A DNA stretch of 25,097 nucleotides from Oehlia diaphana (Eukaryota > Glomeromycota > Glomeromycetes > Glomerales > Glomeraceae), in the NCBI GenBank assembly GCA_003833135.1, contig QZLH01000740.1, positions 20,780 to 45,876 of the forward strand, given 5' to 3'. A model generated the notes under the pieces. That model was not told the origin of the DNA. It saw only the letters and a list, made by a program, of their open reading frames with translations, and made no database searches. Below are positions 1 to 10,058 of the stretch, piece after piece; position 1 is the first letter of the stretch; each line of letters begins with the position of its first letter. The translations under genes were made by a program, and so were the position numbers.

Positions 1-139
1 ATATCAATAAAAAGCTCTGGTTTTAAGCTTTTAAAAAAATTATTTTATGTCAAAATCCATGCATTATTGACGATTTAATGAGAAAATTTTCAAATTCAAT
101 TATTTTTGATACACACTGTAAGTAATATTAACAAAGATT

Positions 140-830
140 ATGAAAATTGTAATCCATGATGATGTTAAATATGCTGAAGGAGGGTTTGTTATTATTTATA
201 AAGCAATTTGGTTAGATGCTAGCTCTCAATATGATGATCTTCTAAGCATTAGAGGAAAAAATAAAACCGTGGCTATAAAAAGATTTTTAAACTCACAAAA
301 CATAAGCATATATTTTTTAAGTGAGGTAAATAAAGTTATCACTTTTCCTTTACTTTGATAATATTACATGTTTTTATTGATCTTAGTATACCTGATACTT
401 TTTTTAGTTAAAACCATTTTATCAATGTTATAATAAATTCGATCATATAATTAGATATTATGGTACTGTATTACAAGAGATCCTGAAACGAAGAAACATC
501 AGGTGGTAATTTACATGATTATTTACAAAAAAATTTCGTCACTTGGAATAAAAAACTTTATATCTATGGGGGTAAATATACAATTTTGCAAAATACAGTA
601 TAGCTATTTATTATTATCTTGTATATTTAAATATTCATTAATTATTATTTTTAGATTTCATACTTACTATTCACGAGATAAATTTTATACATCGTGATTT
701 ACACAGCGAAAATATATTGTTAGAAACTGAATCATCTGGAAAATGAAAGATCAAAGATTTAGGATTAGCACAACCCGCAAATAGTACTTCGTTAATAATG
801 AAATTTAGAATCATTTTTATATCTCAAAAG
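140..830 (+). pseudogene. Decayed TKL-like protein kinase fragment
   Basis: Three exon-like pieces together cover the N-lobe and catalytic loop of a protein kinase. Piece 1 (140-325) holds a glycine-loop-like AEGGFVIIYKAIWL and the ATP-lysine motif TVAIK. A GT donor at 326 and an AG at 407 bound an 82-bp intron. Piece 2 (408-571) holds IIRYYG, then in another frame ITRDPETKK, then in a third frame GGNLHDYLQKNFVTW, so it has at least two frameshifts. A second intron (572-654) precedes piece 3, which encodes FIHRDLHSENILL and, after an in-frame TGA, KIKDLGLAQPAN (DLG in place of DFG). The activation segment, APE motif and C-lobe are not recognisable. The first intron falls just after a Glu codon, the same place as intron 1 of the intact kinase at 20877-23091, so the two are members of one family. 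The 5' end is uncertain because no N-terminal Cys cluster is visible. Confidence 0.85.
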
Positions 831-1058
831 AATATAAATAATATTTAAAATATTTACCATCCATATATGTCAATCGGATCAAAACTCAGATAGATCTTCC
901 GTGCTATATTGATAATGGAGATGGTGTTTTTTTTTGATAACCTTCCCTTTTTAGTATAACGTCCTATTAAAGACAAACAATGAGATTAATTTATTTGTTT
1001 ATTGAATTTTATTATATTCTTCTTAAAATAACAATGGAGAAATATGGGGATAATATAC

Positions 1059-1525
1059 ACTAGAAGATTTGGGTCTATAAACGAATTAGAAAAGTTATTT
1101 CAACGTGCGATCATATTATATAATAGGTAAGGGTAATTATTTTTTTCAAAAATAAAATTTTACGTACCGTGCACGTTACAAGAAGGACAGTAAGTTCATA
1201 AGAGAATATGCCAGTTATGTAAGCAGGTTACGACAAGAAGAGAATCCAGATGAAAATGTAAGAAATACCACCGTGATGCTATTTCTAAATGAGGATACTG
1301 TACATATAACATTAGATACAGAAAATGGTATGTTAATAAAAAAACCTTCTCGAGAGTGTTGAAAATTTATACAAATTATGCTACGAGTTATCAATAATGA
1401 CATTAGTAAGGCTATAGAGGAGCCAAGTTTCTCACTCACGTAATATCCTATCAGAGAGCGTAGGCTTCTCTAGTATTGCTCCGATCCAATATAAATCCGG
1501 AGTAACGATCAACAGCTCGGAATAA
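1059..1525 (+). pseudogene. Unrecognised decayed coding block
   Basis: Overlapping open pieces in different frames look like one old gene. 1059-1126 reads GSINELEKLFQRAIILYN and ends at a GT-AAGG donor-like site. 1165-1359 is open for 65 codons (it includes KKDSKFIREYASYVSRLRQE and LNEDTVHITLDTENGM) and stops at TGA 1360. A frame starting at 1349 gives ESVENLYKLCYELSI. A third gives NNDISKAIEEPSFSLT. A last one gives ESVGFSSIAPIQYKSGVT and stops at 1525. Codon use and G+C fit real coding DNA, and the pieces hand over to each other at close spacing, which is typical of single-base frameshifts. I do not recognise the family. It could be a gene of its own or a transposon-derived protein. The + strand is preferred over the 74-codon open frame on the other strand because several consecutive + frames line up. 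Confidence 0.5.
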
Positions 1526-1671
1526 TTTTGCAACACGGTGCAGGAACAGTGTAACAACTGATTTTCTCACATATAGTACCACTTTGGTATTTTTTTCTGC
1601 AAATAAAATTTTTTCACACGTACGTTAGTTTAGCCAATAAAATTTCACAAAAAATTCTATTTAAACCAAGA

Positions 1672-3611
1672 ATGTCTATCACGTTATTCTGTCTCGTCAA
1701 AAGGAAACACGACTGCAAATGCTTTCTCAGTTAAAATTAGTAGAGACGAACCTGTTAGTGAACTCAAAAAGTTATCAAGGCGGAAAAGGCGCCAATTTTC
1801 CTGCAGACTAGCTCAAGCTATGGAAGGTGGAATTTCCTGACGATCGCGAAGATCTCTTAAGCAATCTCACCTTTCAAAACCAACCCGAACTACTTGCAAC
1901 AAAAAAGATTTCGAAATACTTCCCTGCTATTCATATTATCGTAAAATTGCCACGTAAGTGTCTGGTACAGTTTGTAATTTTTCGTCATTTGCCCTAACAT
2001 TTTCGTTTACAGTTCTCAGCTTGGAAGAGGCGTTGTCGTGTATTCCAAAACATATTCTCCGTAATGCACTACATCAAGGACCATTACAAAGGTCAATGGT
2101 GACCCGCCAACAAGCGTGCTTCTATGGAGGGATTTTTTCGAGGAAGTGAACAGATTCCGCTTCGACCAGCAACCGGTATTCGAGAGACCGAAATTTAAGA
2201 TGAATTTGTTGTAGTCGGCGAAGAGGATGTTCGTAATGCCTTGAATGTCAATATTTGTATGATTCTAAATCCCTGTAAAAAAAGTCAATCCGTTTTTTTT
2301 ATTCCATCTTTTTTCCGTAAAAGGCTCATATTTCCGGAATTAATAACTTTATATCACGGAATTTATCGAATTATTTACATTTTCCGTGAATGGATCCGTA
2401 AAAGGCTCATTTTTACTGAGTTTTTACAGAAATAACGGATGAAATTTTTTATAGGGAATAATCTTACGGGACCAGACTGCGACATACTCATTCTACTGGC
2501 ATACCAGATTTCAACTGTCACTATCTCATAGAATCATTGATCTTGGTGGTTGAAGCTAAGAGAAAGCATGTTTTGGAAGATATCAAAGAACAGACTTTTC
2601 CCAATTTTTATCAAAAGGCTAGAATGGTGGTTCAACAAATTTACAACTATATGAGAGAAAACGAACTTAGATATGGTATTCTTACCACTTACGATAATCG
2701 CTGGTTTCTGCGTCGAGAGCACACGGAGCTCTGGATCTCAAAAACCCTTCCACTGCAATCCGAATCTTCACCAGTACTTAAGACATATGCTTACCTAACT
2801 CGACAAGCGAAAGAGCATCCCAAGTCTCCTCATCCTCAAGTACTAGTGTCATTCACGGGGACAATAATTAACGTACTCTTAGGTCACACTCGAAATCGTC
2901 TTCCAGTTCCTCAAATCAACAGATTTCAAATCAACAGACTTCAAATCAACAATCGATTTCTAACATTCCCGTAAATCAGCAAAATTATGGCTTTACGGAC
3001 TTCAAGTTTAAGACATACTAGGTGAGGACGAAGTGGTAAAACACTCCTATGCGAGTTTCGTGGCGATACGATTGCTTTGAGAGCGTAGACTTGTCGAAAG
3101 ACCCACCGTATGTTCTGGAAGAAATGCAGAAATAAGTAGAGACTTATACTTCCTCCATAATATCCATAACAGATAGATCAACTTTGAGATGTACTTGCTT
3201 TGAATATCAGCGAGGTCTTTATAAGTTTCGTTATCGGCATGACCATTGTCGGTACTACGTTGAGCGAGCATAAAATAACGAAACGGAAAAAGATAAGGGC
3301 TATTAAGGGGTTAGAAGCAATCCACAAGCATGGCATCCTTCACAATGACATTCGGGATTAAAACATCCTAATTAACGATAACGGCGAGATTGACCTCGGG
3401 ATAGCAAGTCGGGCTGACACAAAAAAGAAGAGAAAGCTTTTAAGGAGGAACGGCTCAAATATTCTAACTTGCTAGATAGATATAATGCGTAAGAATTAAT
3501 TATTTCACAATCTTGTACTGCGATTCTCGTAATTCTAGTTTCTAATCATTAATAAACATGTATTTATAGGCATTTCTTAAAGAGCACGGAACAAATTTCC
3601 CAGTCACGTAA
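1672..3611 (+). pseudogene. Crinkler (CRN) effector-like pseudogene: Ub-like + PD-(D/E)XK nuclease + kinase
   Basis: A full-length but inactivated CRN gene. Starting at ATG 1672, the CRN header (MSITLFCLV) is followed in other frames by pieces typical of the ubiquitin-like LFLAK-type N-terminus (LKLWKVEFPDD, ELLATKKISKYFP). A probable intron spans 1953-2012. The middle gives QQPVFERPKF and FVVVGEEDVRNALNV. From about 2494 a nuclease-like module shows GIPDFN and LILVVEAKRKH, the D and E-x-K elements of a PD-(D/E)XK fold, and stays open to 2974. A Ser/Gln-rich linker leads to a kinase-like module with ILHNDIRD and a damaged Mg-binding loop. A last intron (3489-3570) and the end FPVT-stop at 3609-3611 are still visible. 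There are many frameshifts, in-frame stops (for example 3359-3361) and an internal inversion (3142-3226). CRN proteins of this build are host-nucleus effectors or inter-strain weapons in fungi and oomycetes. This copy cannot make the protein. Confidence 0.9.
3142..3226. other. 85-bp inverted segment inside the CRN pseudogene
   Basis: Between + strand pieces encoding PPYVLEEMQK and FVIGMTIVGTTL, this segment makes sense only on the minus strand, where it reads TYKDLADIQSKYISKLI and then, shifted one frame, YGYYGGS. Those residues are what the family has between the two flanking pieces. The segment begins with acttata (3142-3148) and ends with tataagt (3220-3226), a perfect 7-bp inverted repeat. 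An inversion by strand exchange at this short inverted microhomology explains both ends exactly. Confidence 0.85.
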
Positions 3612-4370
3612 ATGCCAGGTGGTTAGTTAGACGGTAGGATTAATCATTGGTATAGAAACTCCATCATGTATCACGGGCTATGTCCCGAACTTTGTATTTA
3701 TCTTTGCGTGTATTAATAAAAAATTTTCTTGGCAAAAGCGATTGAAAAGTGATTGGTGATTATTATTTTGAATATTAAGTTTTATCACTTATCAATCATG
3801 TCAAACGCTCATTTTCTGAAAATTATGGAGGTGATCAGCGCTTGTTAATTTAGACAAATATAAAATGATAAGACGTTCAACATAAAGGTATGACATAGGT
3901 AAAATCGAAAAAAAAACCGACCACTTGTCTATTTTCGTCTTAGCAGCTTTGTTCAGTTTCACTGATTGACATAGGTTAAATAGAAAATCAACCGGAGATT
4001 TGATATTGATGCTCCATGGTTGTCTATTGCCGTATTGCGTCCTAGCAGTGACACGATTGACGTGATAATCAGGAGAACGTCGGTATATTGCGTTTATTAT
4101 TTTTTAACGATGATATCATATTCTTTGATTGTTATAATACTTATGTCTGCTAGTAAAATAATCTTTTTTATTGTCTCTCAATAGTTTATTGTCTTTAACT
4201 TCACACTAATTATTTGTCTTTACTGTCTTCTCTTCAACGTACATTTAATATTCAAGGGATAGCTTCAGTGAAACTGGCATGAAATAGCATAAGGATTATC
4301 TTATTCAATTATGGTTATGTGAAAATTGCCATGTCGTCATTCATACTAATTAATAAGAACGCCTTTTCGA
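3612..4370. other. Intergenic stretch without recognisable gene
   Basis: No coherent open frame or motif was found. The only structure is an imperfect tandem duplication at 3892-4060, annotated separately. G+C is intermediate between the CRN pseudogene and the AT-rich remainder. Confidence 0.5.
3892..4060. repeat. Imperfect two-copy direct duplication
   Basis: Copy A (about 3892-3967) and copy B (about 3967-4060) both begin gacataggt(t)aaat.gaaaa followed by aaccg. Both then contain ttgtctatt..cgt, an agcag block and an ending gattgac. The copies differ by small indels, so this is an old tandem duplication of 75-95 bp. Confidence 0.6.
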
Positions 4371-4374
4371 AGAA

Positions 4375-4380
4375 TATAAA
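4375..4380 (+). promoter_or_regulatory. Candidate TATA box
   Basis: TATAAA followed by AAG lies 69-74 bp before the ATG at 4449, and a pyrimidine-rich actttattcaactatag stretch follows. It fits a core promoter of the RING-like gene, but AT richness makes chance matches common. Confidence 0.3.
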
Positions 4381-4448
4381 AAGATAACGCTTGCATATTT
4401 GTATCCTTTTCCACTTTATTCAACTATAGAATCCCTTGCGAACTGACA

Positions 4449-5158
4449 ATGCATATTATTAATCAATTTCAAACAGAAGACCTAAATCGAGTCAAAGATC
4501 AAAGACCCGATCCATGTTATATATGCAAACGGTCCAATATGACCGTCTTGCCGCTCAACCACGCCTGTATAATAATAAACTATTACTCATGTTAATGAAC
4601 GTGGTTGAGCGGCAAGGCGCTCAGCGACACTCATCATACTATTTGTACATATACTCTGAAGGGTTCGTTTTGTCCATTTCCTAATTGCAGAGAAGATATA
4701 AGAATGTTTATTGTGGATCATCGTAGCATACAGGAAGATGAAGAGTCCAGTACAATTTCAGATAAAGCTGATGAAAAAATTAGTCTTCGGAGGGCCTACC
4801 GTTGAAAATGAAAGCGTTTTTGAATCAGTTGGAGAGTAAAGATCCAAATCTTGAGTTAACGGAAATAGAAAAGGACGTGGAGATGGATTGTATCACAAAT
4901 TCACATCGTGAGCAGAGCTCAGATGCATCCGAGTATCGCATCTTGAATAAGAAAATAGATCGGGCTGGAGCTTACTCAAAAAACAACAGGCGTGAAGTTA
5001 TGTCTACGAGGCTCGAGGAATTGAAGAAAATACATCAAATCAAAAGTTCACGTAACATTTTTAGCAGGGAGATTAAAAGGAAGTTAAATGATGTCTCTCC
5101 GAGTGTCATTAAAAGAGAATTAGAACTGCAAGAAACATATACGAAATTTTTTCTGTAG
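4449..5158 (+). pseudogene. Broken RING-like zinc-binding protein gene
   Basis: Three consecutive open pieces lie in different frames. The piece from ATG 4449 to TAA 4593-4595 encodes 48 residues with DPCYICKRSN and LPLNHAC, the C-x2-C and H-x2-C halves of a RING or RING-like zinc finger. The second piece (about 4605-4805) continues with DTHHTICTYTLK and FCPFPNCREDI, a likely closing C-x-P-x2-C pair, then an acidic Ser-rich stretch. The third (ATG 4808 to TAG 5156-5158) encodes 116 charged, probably helical residues (EELKKIHQIKSSRNIF, IKRKLNDVSPSVIKREL). A perfect inverted repeat at 4547-4616 interrupts the zinc finger just where the first frame is lost. A RING-type E3 ligase role would be the usual inference, but the family is not identified. 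An intron explaining the breaks is unlikely because the gap is only about 40 bp with no good splice pair. Confidence 0.5.
4547..4616. repeat. Perfect 17-bp inverted repeat with 36-nt loop
   Basis: cttgccgctcaaccacg at 4547-4563 is the exact reverse complement of 4600-4616. The left arm encodes part of the finger (LPLNH). The right arm matches nothing expected in the finger and introduces the frame break, so it looks like a secondary inverted copy. Confidence 0.9.
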
Positions 5159-6070
5159 TTGAAATAAAATAAAAAAAAAAATGGTTTTTTTTAGTGAAAC
5201 TGAATTGTATTTTCTGAAATTTACTTGAATTTATACACTTTAATTTATAAAATATTTTTTATTTTAATTTAAAGATTCACATTGCTCACTAATCACTATA
5301 TCACATCATTTTTTATTTTTAATAGAAAAAAAACCAAAAAAACACCATCTAACTTAAAAAACAAAAGTATTTGAAAAAATTTTGTAATAAATATTTAGAG
5401 TTTAACAATAAGTAGTTTAAGAATTATTTTGTACGAATGCGTGTTTCAGTTGACTTGAAATTTTCAATTATGACCTATTTTAGGCGGCATTACTAGTTTG
5501 GCCAGAATTAAGAAAATTTTGACCGGAATTATAGTTCAAAGATCGTTAATTTTAAAATCACTAGTTCGTGTTTAATGCCTCAATTTATAATATATCGATC
5601 ATTGTAAAACAAAAAAATGAGTGTTACATTTCGTTTTACGTTTTCAAGGTAATGTATTTTATCCAATTAATTTATATTATTACCTCTCCTTTATTTTAGC
5701 CCTTCAACATGTTACTTGAATTGTACTTGTTGAATATCATACAATATAAAATGCTAAAGCAAGGGTTTATTGAAATTTTAAATCTTTTTATTTTACAATA
5801 CCATTTTAAAGAATCGATAACAAAAAATAAATTGCATTATAATTTGATGACAAATTAGCTTTTAATTTCCTTGATCTTTTAAATATGATTACAAAAAAAA
5901 GAATAATCAAACAGAAAACTCTTATTTATGACTATTTAGATTAAAGAGAATATAAATCAATTGGTAATGTTATAGCCACGATATACTTAATTATACACAA
6001 TAAATATAACCTAAAATTTAAAAAATGAAATTGCCTTGATAAATTTGCTTCAAATTTGAAAAATATTAAA
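5159..6070. other. AT-rich intergenic block, partly a shared array flank
   Basis: The first half shows no gene, only A/T runs just after the RING-like gene (polyadenylation-like aataaaataaaaaaaaa at 5163). From about 5705 to 5990 it is related to 15238-15545 and, more shortly, to 10300-10415. Shared strings include aaatgctaaagc, gtttattgaaattttaaa, gaagaatcgataa/aaagaatcgataa and ataatttgatg.caaatta. This is the upstream flank of the BTB-TLDc repeat unit and marks the left edge of the array. Confidence 0.65.
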
Positions 6071-6122
6071 TTAACCTTTTTTTATAATTTGAAAGACTTC
6101 CTATTCCTCCGCAAAGAACCTA
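6071..6122 (-). pseudogene. TLDc C-terminal relic
   Basis: The complement reads RFFAEE, a TAG stop, then EVFQIIKKG and a natural stop (6071-6073). It matches the end of the pseudogene at 10854 (RFFAKEYEVFQIMKKG). The upstream part is missing: at 6122 it joins directly the 3' flank of the next gene, so a deletion has fused two units. Confidence 0.8.
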
Positions 6123-6190
6123 TAGCAGGAAAAATACAAATAAATAACTCCATGAAATCTGATAAATTTGTGACAAATTCTTAAAATTTG

Positions 6191-7691
6191 TTAACCGTCC
6201 ATTTCTTTAGTAATTTGAAAAACTTCATATTCCTCTACGGAAAACGTATTTTCGGTTTTTCTTATTCGTTTTTTATAAGAATTTTTTCTACAATAACTCT
6301 TTTCATAAAAATTATCACCAAATATAGCAAGATCATAACCATGATTACCAAATAATGGACCGCAATTACGTACATTAAACATAGCATATTGTTCATTCTT
6401 CACACAACTTAAAATATATTTTTCGACGCTATCAGCCCTCTCAAAAGAGAATATAAAACTATCATTAGCAGTGCAATAAACACGTTCGTCATGCTTCCAT
6501 TCGATTGGATTATAACCTCCAAGAATTTCATTACTATTCTTCACTTTAATGACCGATACTGTGCAAGACTGGCCATCACAGATCTCATGGAATTTACTAG
6601 GTGAAAACCCATCACGAGACCCACGAAGTATTAATTTGAATTTATATGAAGATGTTAACTTATCTGTAGTACTTAACTTGTCAATCCATTTCGAGATTAT
6701 TTCCGCGTGTTTAAATGTAATGATATTTGAATCGATATTTTTTATTTTACGAGGTTTTGATTTAGCGATTGACATGCTATCAGGATGTAATAGACTTAAA
6801 AAAGTTTTAAATAAATCCACAAATAATTCCTCCGGTAGAATTTCCCTATAAGGTATTACCGAATCTAAAATTTCCTTTGAAGTTAAATTATAAAATCTAA
6901 TAAAAGGAATGCAATGTTGTAAAGTATTCTTTAATATACTAAAATCATCTTTTGATAATCTTGCAGGATCAGAAGAAAGTTCAAGATTTTGAGCATGTCC
7001 CCATTTAAGAACATTTTCCCAAACTTGAACTTCGCTCATTTGAAGTTCATCACTTTGAATAAGAGAAATCAAAACTTTTTCTGTAATTGATGAGAAATTT
7101 AAAGATTTGAAAATCTTGTCCGGTTCTTTGGACATTAAATCGGTACAATATTTTTGAAGATCCGGGAAAGAATTATTTTCAAAACTCGTTTGATAAATAA
7201 AATTAAAATTTTGCTCTATCCAATCCGAATTATTTTCAATCAAAGAGGTTTGTAAATATTTAACTAATTCTTGAAGATTAAGCTCATTGGCAGCAACTAA
7301 GATTTTAATAATATCATCTAAAGTATCATATTCTTCAAAAAGAGATTTTCCTCCATAAATATACCTAAACAATAAAAGTTTTTTTTAATAATCAAATTAA
7401 TAAAAGTAAGATAATAATAATTTAAGTTTTTAACCTTAAAATTGATTGAAAAATTTCTGGTGAAATATTTGGTAATTTAATATGTGATAAAGTTCCATCA
7501 TTTCTCTTTTCATTTGTTGATATTATTCTTCGTAAATAAGAAGAACGATAGTTTAGAATAACCATATGAGCTCGAAATATTTTTACGTTAGGATCACTAC
7601 CAACTTCAATTGTAATATCATAATATTCATCATCGTCTAAAATTTCAAGTAAATTTTGTGATAATTTCGACAAAAATTTATTATCGCTCAT
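6191..7691 (-). CDS. BTB-BACK-TLDc protein, array copy 1
   Basis: Two exons, complement(join(6191..7364, 7435..7691)), encode 476 residues. The 70-bp intron has GT at 7434-7433 and AG at 7366-7365, and it splits the Arg codon of ILR/YIYGG. The start is the ATG at 7691, which gives the MxxNKFL...QNLLEIL opening shared by all copies; the longer open frame up to 7802 has no such conservation. The BTB/POZ fold covers residues ~20-130 (YYDITIEVG, FRAHMVILNYRSSYLRRI, IKLPNISPEIF, YIYGG). BACK spans ~134-263 (VWENVLKWG, CIPFIRFYNL). TLDc spans ~300-469 (HAEIISKWID, LILRGSRDGFSPSKFHEIC, EILGGYNPIEWK, DSFIFSF, CGPLFG, EEYEVFQI). BTB-BACK proteins usually bind CUL3 as substrate adaptors; TLDc domains are linked to oxidative-stress protection and V-ATPase regulation. 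The substrate is unknown. All motifs are intact. Confidence 0.93.
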
Positions 7692-7834
7692 TGTAATGAT
7701 ATTTTTATTTTTTTCTTTTGTATGAAAAAAAATATGAACCCAAAAGTGCCAATCTTGTGATTGGTAAACTTTAAATATTTGTTTTCTGAATCGGGAAATC
7801 AAGAATTGTTAATCATTGCAAATCATTATTTGTT

Positions 7835-7849
7835 AATTCTGGTCGGTAA
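7835..7849 (-). promoter_or_regulatory. Conserved upstream motif of array copy 1
   Basis: aattctggtcggtaa lies about 145-160 bp before the ATG at 7691. The same 15-mer with one change occurs at 10190-10204 and 14115-14129, in the corresponding place upstream of copies 2 and 4. It sits in the best-conserved part of the 5' flank, so it may be a promoter element, although recent duplication alone could explain the match. Confidence 0.4.
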
Positions 7850-8059
7850 TACTAAATTACTATAATTGGAAAAAGAAATCAAGTCACCTTTGTGGCCAAC
7901 ATTCAGTGATTTGTAATAATTCATTGCAGTAAAAATAATTAGAGTGATAGCCTATTTATAATTTATAATTTTGCATTTATTCGACACATTTTTTTACATG
8001 TCGCAAATTTAATATGATTTATTCTCATTTAGGCAAGCACGTGTTATACTTTAATACAA

Positions 8060-8093
8060 TGTACTGTAGATGTTGTACTGTAGATATTGTACT
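8060..8093. repeat. 14-bp tandem repeat, 2.4 copies
   Basis: tgtactgtagatgt, tgtactgtagatat and tgtact start at 8060, 8074 and 8088, so the period is exactly 14. Confidence 0.85.
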
Positions 8094-8549
8094 TTTTTTA
8101 AATATAAAATAATAAAGTACCAAAGCTTACGTTATTTGATTTTGTCGAAGATCCCAAATAAAAAATGTAACATACTAATTCGGTTGCGAATAATTTGATT
8201 TTTAATTATCGATCATTTTTATAAAAATTACACAATATATAACGGCAAATTCTTTTATCTCTAATTATATTAGAGAGAATATGAAACTACCATTGTAACC
8301 AAATTTTTATATTGAAAGATATTTACTGAAAATCCTGCTTTTGATGACCACAAATAATGAGATCGAATACCCAACTAATTTAAAATTGAACAAATAATGC
8401 CGATTAAACTATTAAATAAATTCAATTTTTAATATCTTTAATTCATTTTTACAATTTTTATATTGATTATAGTTGTAATGATACAGGAAAATAACAAATG
8501 AATAATTTCATGAAATCTGATAAATATGTGATAAACTCTTGGAAGAATG

Positions 8550-10058
8550 TTAATCGTCTATTTTTTTAATTTGAAAAACTTCATATTCCTCTACAGAAAA
8601 CCGACTTTCGGTTTTTCTTATTCGTTCATAAGAACGTTTTTTACAATAACTCTTTTCATAAAAATCATAACCCCATATGGCAAGGTCTTCGCCATATTCA
8701 CCAAATAATGGACCGCAATCACGTACATTAAATATAGCATATTTTTCATTCTTCACACGACTTAATATATGTTTTTCGACGCTATCAACACTCTCAAAAG
8801 AGAATATAAAACTATTATTAGTAACGCCATAAACACGTTCGTCATGTTTCCATTCAATTGGATTATAGCCTCCAAGAATTTCGTTACTATTCTTCACTTT
8901 AATGACCGATACAGTGCGAGATTTGCCATCACAAATCTCATGAAATTTACTAGGTGAAAACCCATCCCGAGAACCACGAAGTAATAATTTGAATTCATAC
9001 GAAGAAGTCAACTTATCTGTAGTACTTATACTGTCAATCCATTTCGAGATTAATTCAGCATGTTGAAACGTAATAACTTTTGAATCAACATCTTTTTGTT
9101 TGTGAAAATTACGAGGTTTCAATTTATCGATTGGCTTGCTGTTAGGATGTAAACTTAAATAAGTTCTAAATAAATCCACAAATAATTCTTCTGGTAGAAT
9201 TTCTCTATAAGGTATTACCGAATCTAAAATTTCTTTTGAAGTTAAATTATAAAATCTAATAAAAGGAATGCAATGTTGTAAAGTATTCTTCAATACACTA
9301 AAATCATCTTTTGACAAATTTGTAGGATCAGAAGAAAGTTCAGGGTGTTGAGCATGTCCCCATTTAAGAACATTTTCCCAAACTTGAATTTCATTCATTT
9401 GAAGATTATCACTTTGAATAAGAGAAATCAAAATTTTTTCTGAAATTGATGAGAAATTTAATGATTTGAAAATTTTGTCTGGCTCTTTGGATATTAAATC
9501 GGTACAATATTTTTGAAGTTCCAAGAAAGAATTATTTTCATTATTTTCAAAGCTTGTTTGATAAATAAAATTAAAATTTTTCTCTATCCAGTCCGAATTA
9601 TTTTCAATCAAAGAGGTTTGTAAATATTTAACTAATTCTTGAAGGTTAAGCTCATTGGCAGCAACTAAGATTTTGATAATATCTGAAGTATCATATTCTC
9701 CAAAAAGAAATTTTCCTCCATAAATATACCTAAACAATAAAAGTTTTTTTAATAATCAAAATTAATTAAAATAAGATAATAATAATTTAACAATTTCTAA
9801 CCTTAAAATTGCTTGAAAAATATCCGGTGAAATATTTGGTAATTTAATATGTATTAAAGCTTCATCATTTTTCTTTTTATTTGTTGATAAAATTCTTCGT
9901 AAATAAGAAGAACGATAGTTTAAAATAACCATATGTGCTCGAAATATTTTTACGTCAGGGTCATTACCAACTTCAATTGTAATATCATAATATTCTTCAT
10001 CGTTCAAAATTTCGAGTAAATTTTGGGATAATTCTGATAAAAATTTATTCTCACCCAT
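8550..10058 (-). CDS. BTB-BACK-TLDc protein, array copy 2
   Basis: Two exons, complement(join(8550..9729, 9802..10058)), encode 478 residues. The 72-bp intron lies at the same codon as in the other copies. Exon 1 is 257 nt, as in all intact copies. Domain order is BTB (~20-130), BACK (~134-265) and TLDc (~302-471), with LLLRGSRDGFSPSKFHEIC, ILGGYNPIEWK, NSFIFSF and DCGPLFGEYG. The likely role is that of a CUL3 adaptor with a TLDc module; the target is unknown. A 9-bp tandem duplication gives ENNENN after QTSF, which is absent from copies 1 and 4. The protein is a mosaic: exon 1 differs from copy 4 at only three residues and from copy 1 at about fifteen, while exon 2 sides with copy 1 (TSLIENNSDWIE, ILDSVIPYREILPEELFVDL). 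No disabling change was seen. Confidence 0.93.

Larger units (their letters stand above)
7692..8549. other. 5' flank of copy 1 and 3' flank of copy 2
   Basis: 7800-7890 holds the upstream block shared with copies 2 and 4 and the truncated copy 3. 7940-8000 (tataattt..cgaca) is related to 12050-12095 upstream of copy 3. The 8482-8549 end (caggaaaataacaaatgaat, ctgataaat.tgtga) repeats 6124-6190, the 3' flank of copy 1. No separate gene is visible. Confidence 0.6.

Noticed and set aside
860..1055. Possible kinase C-lobe continuation (ILIMEMV-like stretch near 910)
   Set aside because: The resemblance to the DIYSFGIIMWE motif is too short and has no supporting neighbours.
3047..3271. Minus-strand 74-codon open frame containing TYKDLADIQSK
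   Set aside because: It arises from the inverted 85-bp segment within a + strand pseudogene. The flanking parts of this frame make no sense.
6549..6851. + strand 100-codon open frame
   Set aside because: It is a shadow of the TLDc-coding exon of copy 1 on the other strand, with no motif of its own. The same holds for 8769-8957, 11037-11246, 17903-18133 and 18105-18314.
7422..7802. Longer N-terminus for array copy 1 (start at 7802)
   Set aside because: The extra 37 residues are not shared by other copies. The ATG at 7691 gives the common MxxNKFL opening and the common 257-nt exon.
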